Shown here: positions 1-12,295 of the stretch, piece after piece
How the letters are laid out: every line of letters begins with the position of its first letter
Numbering within the stretch: the stretch's first letter is position 1
Assembly (NCBI GenBank): GCA_037951165.1
Contig: JBBDHG010000097.1
Coordinates: 5,150,001 to 5,214,000, forward strand
Length of the DNA: 64,000 nt
Source of the DNA: Lophius americanus
Lineage: Eukaryota; Chordata; Actinopteri; Lophiiformes; Lophiidae
Reading direction: 5' to 3'
Notes under the pieces: model-generated
Databases searched by the model: none
What the model saw: the letters and a program-made list of their open reading frames with translations, nothing else
What the model was told of the DNA's origin: nothing
Made by a program: the position numbers and the translations under genes

Positions 1-307
1 GGAACTTCACTCAGTCATTTTTGCCTTCAGAGGGTTTGGTCTATCTATATCTCAAAAACTGCTGGACAAAACTCAATGAACATTCACAATTTTTTTTAAT
101 GTTAATATTGCAGTTGTTTTATTCAGTCAGCTTATGTTTACATTTGTAAGCAGATTTTTTGTATCTCACAAATCATTGAGGTTGTCATCTATTTGCATCA
201 GCACAAATAAAGTTTTTCAATGCTGGGGGCATCTGCGTCCTTGGACATATATTTCAGTTTGTCTCTCCATCTGTTTTCCTACTAATAATCCATCTGATCC
301 ACTTCAG

Positions 308-929
308 GTTTCAGAAGAGGGAACCGATCCCAACCCATATGTGAAAACTTACCTGCTCCCAGATCCACACAAGACTTCCAAACGCAAGACAAGGATCTCA
401 AGGAAAACCCAGAACCCTACTTTCAATGAGATGGTAAAGAATAGTATTGGTTTTAAAGTGTATCTCATATGTTCCTGATTTATTTACATTAGTGTAAACA
501 TAAACCAGGATGTGATTTCCTTTAATGTGTACATTATTTTTAAAGTATCATTCATGACCAATGTCATGTGAATGGATTAAAGATGAAATGTCCTCAGCTT
601 TTGAAAAAGGCCAGGAAAAAAAAGAAGTGCTGCTGCTTCAAATTCAACCTTCAAGGATTCTGTTTACAGCTTAATTCATGGCCAGAGATTCTTTTCATCA
701 CACAGAACAGACATTTCATTCATTTCTCCCTCCGCTTCCTCCACAGTTGGTATACAGCGGCTACAGTAAAGAGACAATGGGCCTGCGGGAGCTTCAGCTC
801 AGCGTCCTCAGTGCCGAGACACTACGTGAGAACTACTTCCTGGGCGGCATCACACTCAGACTTAAAGACTTTGACCTCAGCAAAGAGACGGTCAAGTGGT
901 ACAAACTTACGGCTGTGCCCTACTTCTAA
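308..929 (+). CDS. pik3c2a: Class II PI3-kinase, C-terminal C2 domain, last two coding exons (partial, 5' end outside window)
   Basis: Two exons are seen: 308-433 (42 codons, phase 0 at both ends, after an acceptor ending TTCAG and before GTAAAG) and 747-929 (60 codons plus TAA, after CCACAG). Together they encode the C-terminal C2 domain of a class II phosphoinositide 3-kinase, which makes PI(3)P and PI(3,4)P2 on endocytic and endosomal membranes. Recognisable pieces are DPNPYVKTYLLPD, then a basic KTSKRKT stretch, NPTFNEM, the LRELQLSVLSAE strand and LKDFDLSKETVKWYKL just before the stop. The fit to PIK3C2A is better than to PIK3C2B or PIK3C2G, and the neighbouring rps13 and plekha7 (human 11p15 order) support this. 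No earlier exon of the gene is visible in bases 1-307, so the kinase, PX and other domains lie to the left of the window. Identification is by remembered family sequence. Confidence 0.9.
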
Positions 930-1450
930 CTCCCTACCCGCCTCTACAAAAGTCGGAGACGCCACCACCTTTCCACATAAGTGCTGCATTTACATCATAT
1001 AGCAAAAGTGACAAATGTGTCCTTACGTGAAAACACTGGTCACCTCAGTTTTCAGTTCAGACATCTTTGTAAAATCCTCACAGCTTCAGACAAAGTTCAA
1101 CACTTTTTAAATCTTTGCTCTATGTAGTGTCCCTGATTATTCTCACACGACATGAATGCAGACTATAGACTCTTTAAAACTCACTCTCAAAGGGTGAGAA
1201 AACAGTCCGATTCGCATCCCCTCAAAGAGGAGCCTGCTCTCCATTCTCTATTTTTCTCTTTCCCTCCTTAATCAAGATTGTTTCTGTGACAAGCAATCTC
1301 CAATCTTGTCTCTCTTGTTCTTAAAACTATAATGATGATCTGTAATGTTTTGTACATTTTGATATGAGAGGACCAAAACAGCTTACTTTTAGAAGAGTAT
1401 ATATAAATTGAGACATTTATTTTTTAAGGAATAGAAAGGGGGGCTCATTT
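930..1450 (+). other. Probable 3' UTR of pik3c2a
   Basis: Non-coding sequence directly after the pik3c2a stop codon. No canonical AATAAA is seen close to the stop; the first clear one downstream on this strand is at 2951-2956. Either the 3' UTR is about 2 kb long and includes the antisense LINE fragment, or a variant signal is used. Confidence 0.5.
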
Positions 1451-2150
1451 TTACATTTTCCTTGTTAACTTTCTATAAGAAAAATAGGATGCATAAGGGT
1501 TTTTTTGCTCTACCGTAGACACTTGTGGGTCTTCTTCATCTTTCGGGTGTTTCGGGTCGCCACAGCAGATCGTCTCTTTCCATCTCACCCTGTCCTCTGA
1601 ATCTTCCCCTGTAACACCAACCAACTGCAAATCCTCTGTCACCACATCCAGAAACCTCCTCCTTGGTCTTCCCCTTTTTTTTCCCACCTGGCAGCTCCAT
1701 CTCCAGCATTCTTCTACCAATAGATCCCCTATCCCTCCTCTTCATGTATCCAAACCCTCTCAATCTGTCCTCTCTCTCTATTTTGTTTCCAAGACTTATA
1801 ACCTGGGCTGTCCCTCTGATGTTCTCCTCTCTAATCATGTCCATCCTCTTCACTCCCAAAAACATCTGAACATCTTTAACTCTGCCACCTCCAGCTCTGC
1901 CTCCTGTATTTTGGTCACTGCCACCTTCTGTAAACCGTACAGCAGAGTTGCTCTCACTACCATCTTGGAAACCTTTTGCTTTCACTCTTACTGCTACTCT
2001 TCTGTCAGAGATAACTCCTGACACTATTCCGCACCGGCTACACCCTGCCTGCACTCGCTTTTTTAATCTCTTTTCCACACTCCCCGTTGCTCTGAACAGA
2101 TGACCCCAAGAGATTAAACTCGTCAGTATACCAAACGTGTTTCCAATCAA
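1451..2150 (-). mobile_element. Degenerate LINE fragment, C-terminal end of endonuclease/reverse-transcriptase ORF
   Basis: Read on the minus strand, a broken open frame carries the tail common to many fish LINE polyproteins: a MIREENIRGTAQV segment (normally 'rIRNExIRGt'), then a FGYMKRRDRGSIGRRM stretch (normally 'wyGHVlRR...vGkRv'), a lysine-rich KKKGKTKEEV and a final GQGEMERDDLLWRPETP (normally 'RxrWRxxIRcgDP'). Two overlapping minus-strand frames, 1451-1720 and 1536-2150, cover it, so at least one frameshift is present. It is probably RTE-like, but the clade is not certain. Short pieces of the same family lie at about 3470-3500, 3795-3880 and 50727-50830. Confidence 0.7.
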
Positions 2151-4821
2151 AGGTGATTCCCCAAGAAGGTGCCAAAAGTCATTAGAGGGACAACAAACAT
2201 ACCACTCTCCTCAGTACGGAGTGGAACAGTCTGCCTCTGTTTGTGCTCACAGTCTCTCAGATGCTCAACTTGGCCTTACTGCTATGTATATTTTATTAGC
2301 AATCTGATTTGTCCTTATGAAAGAAAAATCTATATTCTGTAAAGCTATATCAGTCGTTCTTCCAGAGCAGTTCTGGTGCAACACCTGCCCCGTAAAGGTG
2401 GGCAGCCACTAAATACACACTACCAGGTCTTTCTTGTTACTTGACTGTTTTCACATAGCATACTTTAAAGGGGAATTTGTATCATAAGCTTTGGAACACA
2501 CTCTTATGTGTGATCTGGATAAAGAGAAGGCCATCAACTAGTTAGGCTTGTTATTTGTCAGTTTAGTGTTTCCTTCAGGTGGTTCAAAGCCACATGTCAT
2601 GAATTTTCCAATAAGAGTTAAATGACTGAGTCGGAACAGGAGTCTGGACGTGAGGCTTTTCAGCTCCGGCAGCAATACCACACTCACTCCTAGTGCCACA
2701 TGGTGGCGTAATAACGCCTTGATGACTAACTGTGTTAACCTCAACGGTCAGTGAAGTCCAGATTCAGACTTTTTTTTTTTAACATATTTAATTAAGAGAA
2801 CATTCTGAGCTTTTAGGGAGTGTCGGGCGAACTGAACATAGATCAGCGCTTTATTTTTAAGCATCTTCACTAAAAGGGAACAAGATCCTGATCAAGAGAC
2901 GGGCCGCATTCCTCTCACTCACTAACTATAAGTTGTTGTTAATGTTTAATAATAAAGAAATTAAGATTGATTTATCTGAAATGATTTTATGAGAAATTGT
3001 ACAATGCAGATAAGCAACACACACAAACTCTGATTCTTAGTGACTTGATCCATTCGTTTAGTAACTGTTAAAAAGAAGGTAAGAGTTTGATTTAACATGG
3101 CCAGTTATTTATTATTAATTGGTGACCTGTAACCGCTATGGATCAGTGTATACTGTAATCCCTCTTTCCTAAAGCATATTAAATGTTTTTGGAACAAATA
3201 TTTGTGGGGGGGTTTTCTACTTACGAACAGTAGGTATTCTGCATGAATATAATATCATGAGTCAAAATAAAGAAATGTAATATAAAATATAGGCAGACAG
3301 ATTTCAAGTAGAGTTCATGTGAGTAACAGTAAAATGTATAAACTGTAACTGTGCAGTAGATTAATACAGAATGTTCATGAGAACTGGTTCTCGACAGGTT
3401 TAGACACAGTAATTAACTGTGATGGGTTATTATAAATTGATTTTTAATCAGTCACAGACTCCGTACCTTCTTCTTGTTTCCATCTCACACTGTCCTCTGC
3501 ATTTATTTAACTCAGGAAAATAGGAACATACATGAAAACAGCTATACTACACAGAATATAAATATTCTTAAGTATAATCTAGATTGTCTTATTGTGAGCA
3601 AATAAAGACAATTTAGCATTTAGAAACTGAAATACCATAACGGTCGTTAAAACTTGAAAAATGCTGAAAATTATTAAAGTGGTGTTGGTTACAAGCAGTG
3701 ATAAGTTGTTTAGACCAGACTTACTTAAAATAAGTTGTCAATGGAATTTAAGATTATATGCCATATTATAAAGGGTCGCTGTTACTGGTTAAACCTCAGC
3801 ATTCGCAGCCATGCCACCTCGAACTCTGCTTCCTGTTTCTTTAACGCCACCGTCTCCAATCCATACATCATGGCTTGTCTGATATGGAATGGGTGAAAAC
3901 TGTTTCAATTTTGCTTAATGTTAAAAAATAAGTTAAATATTTTTCTTAGAATGAGATTATTTTTGATTGAAAAACATCAAACAAAAATAATGCTTTCCCA
4001 AAAACAAGACTTGTTCAATTCCCAGAAACTCCTTTTTTAACAGTGAAACTATGTTCCTAAAGAGAACAAAGGCTGCCATAGTTTGTTTGGAGGCAAAAAC
4101 AGGAAGCCATTTGGGATTTCCTCTTAAGTCAATGAGAAGCAGAACAGGAAAACAACATTTCCAACAGGAAAATAATAATGTACAAATCAACGTCATAATA
4201 AAAGCACTGCAGCAGTATTTAGCTGTTCTGCCCGTGGCCATGAAACAAAAATTGGGACATGACTTCTAAATGGTCTCAACCGCTGCTGTTTCTACAAAGA
4301 GACACCGGATTCGCCAGCCGGTTCTACACCTACTTTTAAAAATAAGGCTTTAATTGTGTTCCTTTTATTCTTTTTTTTATTAAAATTTCAAAGAGCAGAC
4401 AAAGTGGATATATAATCATATTTATAAATGATGATATATCTACTTGTGTAGTAACAAAATATACCTTAAAGCTCAATATAAATGGAGAATGGAGACATTA
4501 TATTTATTATCTTAAAAAAATAAATGCATTTTATTCCAGTGGGTAAGAGTCTTTGGGGGAATCTGTTAAGCCTTCTGATCTGCAGTGTTTAAAATAAATA
4601 AAAAATACTGCTCTACAGAAGCTTATGCAAGATTTCACAGTAAGGTAAGCTGGTGCTTTAAGATATCAGAGTCCAACTTGGTGAAATAGGTTGTAATAGA
4701 AAAGTCGTCTTATGATGATGGAACATTATAAAGGACGTCATTGCTTTAGTCCACGGTACCTGTCGAAGCTCTGCTGCATAATACCCTAATTGAAATGTAA
4801 ACTTTCTACCACCTAAAGACA
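2151..4821. other. Intergenic, AT-rich, no gene seen
   Basis: The region between pik3c2a and the Tc1-like relic. It holds an AATAAA at 2951-2956 (possible distal pik3c2a polyadenylation site) and two small scraps of the 1451-2150 LINE family (about 3470-3500 and 3795-3880). Open frames here are short and show no family resemblance. Confidence 0.5.
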
Positions 4822-5925
4822 CTACTCACAAAAAACAAAATTACGGCAACACTTTAACGTGTGGGATCTGGATCGGTCCAGTTTGGAAATGGAAGCGAAT
4901 TTGACTCATTTTCACCTGCTTTGGTGAAAAGGGAAAGTGACAACGGTTCTGGTTCTTCAGGTGGAAGCCACAGATAAATTCTCTCTCCTCATCCTTCCTA
5001 ACAAACTTTTCTCGTTGTTTTGCATTTTGCTGTTGTTATTCTCTCTACTGGTAGCATGATGTGGTACCTGCAGCAGATTCAGGGGCAACAGGTAGTCCAG
5101 CTCCTCCAGGATGGAACTTCCATATTTGGTGTCTAAAGAAGGTTTGCTGTGTCTCCCGGAGCCAACCTCCGGTATCTCATATGGATAGAGGTGATACCAG
5201 GACACGGGCCGTTACACAAGCAGAGCTGGACAGGTCCCTAGACAGACAACAACCCATCGGAAGGTCCAGTATCTGCTCCTCAGTGTCACTGCCAGATACC
5301 TATAAAATTACCTCCAGCAGCAACTGGTGTGATTCTGACCAAAACTGTCAGAACCGGATTCCATGAGGGCACAGGGTCCTGTGCTCACATCCCAGCACCA
5401 TGCAGCTTGATTGTCAATCTCCAGAGAACATTAGAATGGAATTGAGTTCACCACCATTGCTGTGGTGAACGTTGTGTCGCCTTCAAAATCATCCAGCATG
5501 ACCAAGTTTGTTGGTGGGTCAGTGATGGTATGGAGAGGCAGATCCATGGAGGGTCTCAGGGACCTCCACGTTTTAGCCAACGGTACCCTGATTGCAGTTT
5601 GGTACCAGGATGAAAACCTCAGACCCACTGTCACTGATGCCGTTGACACTGGGTTCCTCCTGGTGCAGGATAATGCCAGGCCTCACCTGATCAGAGTGTG
5701 TAGGGCAGTTCCTGGTTGATGGAGGTATTGACATCATTGACTAGTCCTCACGTTCCCTAGAGCCTCTGGGATGTTATCCATTGGTTGCTGCCAAGTACCT
5801 TAGTTTCATAGACTGTCCAGGATCTTTCACTGACTATATCAACAAAGATTTCCACTTGAATATTCCGTTCATGGATATCCAATGTGCAGATTAAGTCTTG
5901 TCCAAATTTTTTGAGCTTTATATTT
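4822..5925 (+). mobile_element. Dead Tc1-like DNA transposon (lineage 1)
   Basis: The left end resembles the terminal repeat of a common fish Tc1-like element (ACTACTCAC AAAAAAC AAAATTACGG, 'CTGCTCAAAAAAATTAAGG' type). The right end near 5908-5920 has AAATTTTTTGAGC, a plausible inverted partner. Inside, broken plus-strand frames carry transposase motifs: GGSVMVW followed by a short variant of the usual 'GGISMEG', DLHVLANGTL, LLVQDNARPHL (the second catalytic Asp in the QDNARPH motif) and, in another frame, GIDIIDxSSRSLEP (normally 'GIdtidWPsRSPDLNPIEH'). Stops and frameshifts interrupt it at several places, including just before 5061 and after 5719. It cannot be active. Confidence 0.75.
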
Positions 5926-6089
5926 AATAATTTGTGTACCTGAGAGCACAATGACAGGTAATCGGTAAACTTGTTCCAACTATGTTTTATTCTTAACCAT
6001 TTTCTTACATGTGTCCAGTCTCAAAGTTTTTACAGCATACATACATAATCTGCTCTGTGCAGTCGATTGTAAAAAATCGAATATGAACT

Positions 6090-6200
6090 TTATATAGTTT
6101 ATATATATATGAACTATAGTTTATATAAACTAGTTATAGTTTATATTAACTAGTTATAGTTTATATTAACTAGTTATAGTTTATATTAACTTTATAATAT
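6090..6200. repeat. 20-bp AT-rich tandem repeat
   Basis: About four copies of ACTAGTTATAGTTTATATTA, the first copy diverged (TATATAAACTAG). It lies about 250 bp upstream of the bet1l start. The local palindrome TAGTTTATATAAACTA shows it can fold into a hairpin. Confidence 0.8.
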
Positions 6201-6430
6201 AAACTGCGAAAGAAAAATCGCACAAATGATGGGAATTCACCCGATTAACTCAATCTGTAGCCATGGGAACTCTCAGTGCAAAAAAGAGTAGTTACATGTC
6301 TCAAAAGTTATCCAACCATAGAAGAGATCAAAGCCAGGGATAAGTCTTTCAGGAGGAACGGACACTGGCAAGTGAAGAGAGAAATCGTCAGAGCTACATC
6401 CGGGAGCTTGTTGTTTCGAGCAGCTGATCG

Positions 6431-6438
6431 TGACGTCA
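6431..6438 (+). promoter_or_regulatory. Palindromic CRE (TGACGTCA) just upstream of the bet1l ATG
   Basis: A perfect TGACGTCA ends nine bases before the bet1l start codon. The start itself sits in CAACATGGCGG, which matches a YY1-type initiator. No TATA box is seen nearby. This is consistent with a short 5' UTR, or with a CRE inside the transcribed leader. Confidence 0.5.
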
Positions 6439-6447
6439 TTCAGCAAC

Positions 6448-9446
6448 ATGGCGGACTGGAATAGAGGTACAATTCTTCTGACACGTATTCACTTCTATAT
6501 TTCTGGTCATTAACAGCCTCCAGCGTGGTTAATGAAGCGACTTAACAGCAGCAGTTGTAGACATGAGCGACTGATGAGAACAGTCGTGTATTTTGTGTAA
6601 GGAGTCGTAGCTACTTCAGTTAGAGCGGAAAAGATTAGCTAGCATGTTAATGCTAAGGAGTTAATGTATGAGTGTCTTCAAGTTACTTTGACGCATTTAG
6701 GTGACAAAATACATGTTTTCCCCACGAGTTAAACACAGGATCATTTTGTTGATGAAATCAAACGTTTCGAGGATGAGGCGAAGTCATGTGTCCGTTTGTA
6801 CTTGTGTATTGACGCTACCTACTGGGAAAAACACCGCGCAAATACCATAAAGTTGATGACCAAAAAGATGCGCAGAAAAAGTCACAACACAATAAAAAAG
6901 ACGATGCAAATACCACAACACAAAAAATTAGGTTAAATGCTTTGCTCTTGTTTTGTTCTTAATTTTCTCTCTTTGTGTTTTCTTAAGTTTCATCACCTTT
7001 GCACTTATTGACCGCCGTACATCTTGTTCAATTGGACATTTCATTAATAAGAGTTAGTACGGATTTACGTTGGTGGTCTGCTTATAGAGTTTATAGTAGA
7101 CGGTGGGAGATGGTGTAGTCAAGGTCCTTTTCTGTTGGAAGTATCCTGTTGGAAACAAGTGAAGGTTAAGTATTCGGATCATTCACTTAAATAAAAGTAC
7201 TTATGCCACAATATATAAATACGTCATTACTAGCAAGAATCCTGCATTCCAAATCTTAAATAGAAGCACAAACATCATACTATGAAAATTCATGCCATAC
7301 ACTTCCAGTACAAGTCTTCTGTTCACAGTAAACATAATAAAACCGCACTGTGAAAATACCCAACTACAAGTGAAAGTCTAGCATTCACAATCTGTCTCCT
7401 GTAAAAGTATGTCAGTAATAGCAACAGAAAAATGTAATTAAAGTACTCATCCTGTATTGAATGTTTCCCCTATCGCGATGTTACCATTATATTAATAGTT
7501 ACCTGTTACTGCTGTAGATGGTGAGGTGGAGTTCATCCTGTTTTCAGCATTGAGTCTGTGCAGGTTTCAGATAAAACAAGACTGTTTTTAAATAGTTTAT
7601 TTAGTTTTCAAAGTGGGAGACTTTTCCCAGTGCGTAAAAAAAAGAAGATGCATGGTTTTCACTGGACTTGTACAGTATGAAAAATTGTAATCGTAAAAGA
7701 AAGTAGTAACTAAAGCTGTCAGACAAATGTAGAGGAGTATAAAGTTGCCTGAATTTGAAATAGTCTATCGATGTAGAAGTAGCTCATAGTTGTACTTGTA
7801 TGGTCTTGAGTAAACGTGTGAAATATCACGTTATAATGAATACATAAAGAAATAACGTATTACTACTTAATGATCAAGTTTTATTCTTGTGTTTGGCAGC
7901 ACTACTCTGTCGTTCAAAATAATTCTCATTCCTTTCTTACGTCTTAATTTAAGTGCTGATTGAGAGGAAGCAATATCTTCCCCCTGCTAGTATTTTCTTA
8001 ATTTCTTAGTATTTTCTTGGGAGAAAAGGGCGATGTCCGTACAAATCAGAAATTAAGGAGAAAAGTAGTTCATTGTTGCGACTCAATTTCAGGTTAGTAA
8101 CATACTGACGCATTGGGAAGGCGTGCCAACATTTGAACCAGTCTTTAAAATCACTTTATCCATGGGCAAATTTCTCATCTGAAATGTTTGTATGTTTCCA
8201 GGTCATGGCTCTGTGGACGACATGTTGGATGCTGAAAACAAACGGCTGGCGGAAAACCTGGCCACCAAAGTCTCCAGACTGAAATCTGTGAGTTGCCACC
8301 AACAATTCCCCTCTTCATCTACCGACTCCTCATATGATAAATTTATAAGTGTCTCTCAGTCAGACATTATGTTTCAAACTTGTTATTGAAGTCTGATCCA
8401 CAGTCCACACAGCTTTGAATTCATGTGACATCAATAGGAAATAGAAAATTGAATCTAAGGCTAGAAGATGAAGTCATAGGCTTTATAGATTTTTATGATG
8501 ATCAGATTTCATTTGTCACATAAGGTTTATCCCCGGGGGGGAAAGATTTGCATATTTATTTTGAGATAAAGTAAGCAATTTCTGCAAAATGACTTTTGGT
8601 CATCTGTTCTGTCTCTGAATGAAACAGTTGGCGTATGAAATCGACAGAGATGCGGATGATCAGAATGAGTACCTGGACGGCATGGTGAGTCCTTTTCTGG
8701 AGTATTACATTTTAAAGTATATTATTTAATATTTTAATCATTGTGTATTTTTCATATTTTCTATTTCATCCTATTTTCTTAACTACTGCTGTCACTTAAT
8801 AAATGATAAATGTTAGAGCTGCTGTAACACTTGAATTTCCCCGGGGGAAGTAATAAAGTTTATTAGTTTTTATACATATAATCCATGAAATGATTCTGAA
8901 CCATCAATTCATTTTATTTATTGTAGTTGCTGAATATCAACCCAAAAAAAGGTAATAATAGCTTTAAAAAAGGACTTTTATTATAGAATTTTGGGTAAAA
9001 GCTGTCTTACGCAATGAATATCTCATATCTGCATCACCAACCTGCAACTTAACAGTGTCAGTGTGACGTGGTAAAATTACTGGTCATAAGTTTAAAACTA
9101 TGTCCCTAGATCTTCACTTGGGTCACCAAATTATCTTAGAAACCTGACCACGAGCACATGAGATATAGTTGTAAAAAAGTACAAAGCATATGAGAAAGTA
9201 TCATTGCTAAAAAAGTGTAATCATGTGTCTCTCCCAGTCCCCAAGTATTATTTCTCTTCCTCTCTTTTACATTTTCAGGACTCTAACTTCCTAAGTGCGA
9301 CAGGACTTCTGAGCGGCAGTGTGAAACGTTTCTCCACCATGGTCCGATCCAGCAGAGACAATCGCCGCATCCTCTGTTACGTCTCTGTGGGCCTGGTCCT
9401 GGTCTTCTTCCTGCTTTACTACATAATCTCCAGGATTCAACGCTGA
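6448..9446 (+). CDS. bet1l: BET1-like Golgi Qc-SNARE (GS15), complete, four exons
   Basis: Exons: 6448-6466, 8202-8287, 8628-8684, 9279-9446. All junctions are GT-AG, phases are consistent, and the joined frame is 109 residues (human BET1L is 111). It is a tail-anchored vesicle-fusion SNARE of the Golgi, working with syntaxin-5, GOSR1 (GS28) and YKT6 in intra-Golgi and endosome-to-Golgi transport. The N-terminus begins MADWNRG. The SNARE helix covers about residues 14-75, with the expected zero-layer glutamine Q47 in DADDQNEYLDGMDS and the family block GSVKRFSTM. Residues 85-104 form a single C-terminal membrane anchor, followed by the short basic lumenal tail SRIQR. The ATG at 6448 is chosen because MADW matches the family and has a good context. 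Identification is confident. Confidence 0.95.
7170..7820. repeat. Old interspersed repeat within bet1l intron 1
   Basis: The stretch contains several phrases of a well-known fish repeat: a 'tattcggatcattcacttaa' opening, 'ccattacaagtaaaagtcctgcatt'-like text, 'agtaactaaagctgtcagac' near 7707-7726, and a closing 'cttgagtaaacgtg'. It is about 650 bp long, non-coding and diverged. I recall the pattern but cannot assign a class. Confidence 0.55.
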
Positions 9447-12270
9447 TGGAGAAATCAGGTCACGCTGAAGCTGATCCTTATGTGATCAGACTGTAGACTC
9501 GCAGTGCTGCTGCACAGGAAAAGACTTCTTGAACTCCACCAAAGAGAGAAAACACACAAGAAGTTGGCCAAAAACATGTTACTGATGAGTAGGAGGTGTA
9601 AGCTAGTCCAACAAGGTAAATGGTTGGGGGTAATGTAATATCAAAGGTAATGGGGTCTATTAACAAAAGTGACAGGACTTCTGGACCGCTCCACAAGCTA
9701 CTTCCTGTATGAGCAAAGAGGAGGTGGAGCCTAAATGCAGCATAGATGGAAGTGGTGCCCACCACAGCTGATTATCATTAGTCTCATTCAAGACAGAGTT
9801 GTCCATAATATGTTTCATGTCAGGGTAATTGGGTCATCTCCTCTGCTGGATCCCAATTCCAGCCTGTGGGATAATCAGTTTTGAATTGTGGTGTCTCTGA
9901 TTAAAAATCAAAAATCAAAATTGTATATATTTATTTAAGATAAAATATATAGTCTTTGGATGGTACTGTATATTTACATGTTCACGTGTCAGAGCACAAA
10001 GCATATAAAAGAATTCAATACAGTTCATGTTTAGCAGTAAAAACGCGGAACTAAAGGTCAGTGAGAAAATATTAAATCTCTCTGAAGCATTGTGCTTTTT
10101 TCTTCCCATGGTTATTCCAAAGTCAGTCTCATTGACATTTTCATTTATTTCCTGTCAGTACAAAACAACTCATTCAAACAGAAAAACACTTTTATGTCAA
10201 TACGGTTGCATTTCAGCCAATGTATTTGTAGTATAGTGTGGAATTGGGATGCTGCAGGTGATAATCTGCTCCTGAGAGCAGGAACTGACGTTATTAGCTG
10301 TTTGAACCGAGTGAGGTAGCAATATGTCAAAGAATGTGAACCAACCGCTTGATTTTCATGCTCTTTTTTTTTTTCACTTCAATGAAACTAAAGCGTATGT
10401 TGGCAGGTTTTTTTTTTTCAGCGCCTTATGACACTTTATTGGTTTGGCAGTAGGTTAACAGAAAATAAATCCTCACACCACTTTCTGTGACATAATGATA
10501 TTGTTTTGTTTCTGGTTACATGGACATGTTATATCATTACAATATTTTGACTGTTTTTGGCCAGATCAAATGTGTGCAGAAGATTGCTGCAGAAAGAGAC
10601 ATATTGTACATTTAGGATTGCCTCTTTTATTTTTTTTTACATTCCAGCCGTCGGGAACGCTAATCAACTTCAGCTGACATTTCATAATAAATTATTAAAT
10701 GCTTGAACTGGTAAGTGATAGTTGGTTGTTTTTATGTGAAGTATACTAATAATACCTTATGACTTTTACTGAATACGATCTTCAATCAAAGTCTGCTTTA
10801 TCTTCGTAAACATAAAATGACAGAGAAATTTTTTTTAAATGAGGAAATAAAAGATATTTTAGGTCTGTATGTGTATATGTATTTCCTTTTTTGTTTCAGA
10901 AATTAAATTTTTGAAAATCGATAAGTCATTTTTGACTTTGTACATCATAGTCTTGTGTGTAGACGTAAGACACTACAGAGCAGACTAATTCACAAACGTA
11001 TCTAAAGAAAATGAAGTTCAAGGACTGTAGATCAGTTATTGAATTTCCATATGGCTTTCAGGAACTGCGGAGGAAACATTACTCCTAGAAAATAGTTTTG
11101 CATGCTGGCTAGTTCTGCCTACTGCCCAATCATCCTCTAATTATTGATCAAGATAGTTCAAAACTACTGAAACATCCCATTATTCCTGCAAACATTTAAC
11201 ACAGACTGAATGCATCCGGTGCTGGAAGAGGCCACAATTCAAAGCGTCCGCTGCCCATCAGGAGCGATGAGCATTTGCACCTTTATTCATTAGGGGTCCA
11301 GTTTTATGTAAACTGCAGGGGAGGGGGATGGATCCACTAACATGAACAATTTTAAAAGATACTGATGTGATATTTTCATATTCCCTTCGTTTTCAAATGA
11401 GTGATAATTGGATTTTTCGTCTTGATATACATGAATCAAGATTGAAAAATATGCCGGATCCCCTTTGAAGGTCAAATTTGGTTGGGAGAAATTTGAAAAT
11501 GGTTTGATTTTCCTTTTCTAATTTGATTATTGGAAAAATCGAAATCACAAAGTGACAGACGCGATTTAACCATTTAATTTCCTCACAACGCAAAAATATG
11601 AATTTCTTTTGGCATATTTAAATTTCTTTGGGGCATTTATGAATCAAGCACGTTTTTAGAAAGAAAAACATCAGACTTGTAAAATTATTTAATGTACTTC
11701 TTGGAAAATAGTCCATTTTAATTTTGGTAAAGCATGGTTTAAGAAAACCATTGGACAGTTTTGAATTTTGTTTAGTAAGTCCACAAGCTTTAATATGCCA
11801 AAAAAAAAACAGAACCAACCGAACAGCTGAGCACGACATTAAAGGGTTAAAGGTTTATTATTTATGCATGGTCAACTGTATTCTTGTTACCTATAATGAC
11901 TATGTGTATCGAACTACTGCTGGAGGTTAAATTCCTTACTACACCAGTCAGTTAGAACTATGGAAGTCTCTTGGATAAGAGGTGAGACGTTTTCAAGTTT
12001 GAACAGAAGTCCGGTTGCTTCGGAAGGATACGGTTTCATTGATATGTAATTTACCGTGTTATAAATTTTTATTTCAAATGTATATGATTTTATATGAACA
12101 TTCTTATCCTTACTGTTTATTATTGTATTATTAATATTATTATTTGTATTTCAAGTATAAGGGTAATTGTAATGGGATTGAAAAAAAAAAGATTATGCGG
12201 CGTCAAAATGTTCCTTACGTCAGTACGTCATTTCCGACGCAGGCGCAAAATACCGTTTCTGTCTCGTGTG
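9447..12270. other. bet1l 3' UTR and bet1l-rps13 intergenic region
   Basis: Starts with the bet1l 3' UTR; an AATAAA lies near 10687 in an AT-rich stretch, and others occur nearby. Otherwise it is AT-rich with no convincing gene, RNA or mobile element. All open frames are under 100 codons and lack family resemblance. Confidence 0.5.
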
Positions 12271-12273
12271 AGG

Positions 12274-12290
12274 CCTCTCTTCCTCTACCG
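12274..12290 (+). promoter_or_regulatory. Probable 5'TOP transcription start of rps13
   Basis: The pyrimidine tract CCTCTCTTCCTCTACC lies just before CGCCATC-ATG. Vertebrate ribosomal protein mRNAs start with a C followed by 4-15 pyrimidines (5'TOP), which makes their translation depend on mTORC1 and LARP1. The tract directly upstream of the rps13 ATG fits this. The exact start base is inferred. Confidence 0.7.
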
Positions 12291-12295
12291 CCATC

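Noticed and set aside
3798..3812. GCATTCGCAG string resembling the U14 snoRNA core
   Set aside because: It continues as a LINE scrap and lacks boxes C and D.
8192..8389. 65-codon frame taken alone as a gene
   Set aside because: It is bet1l exon 2 read through its splice donor.
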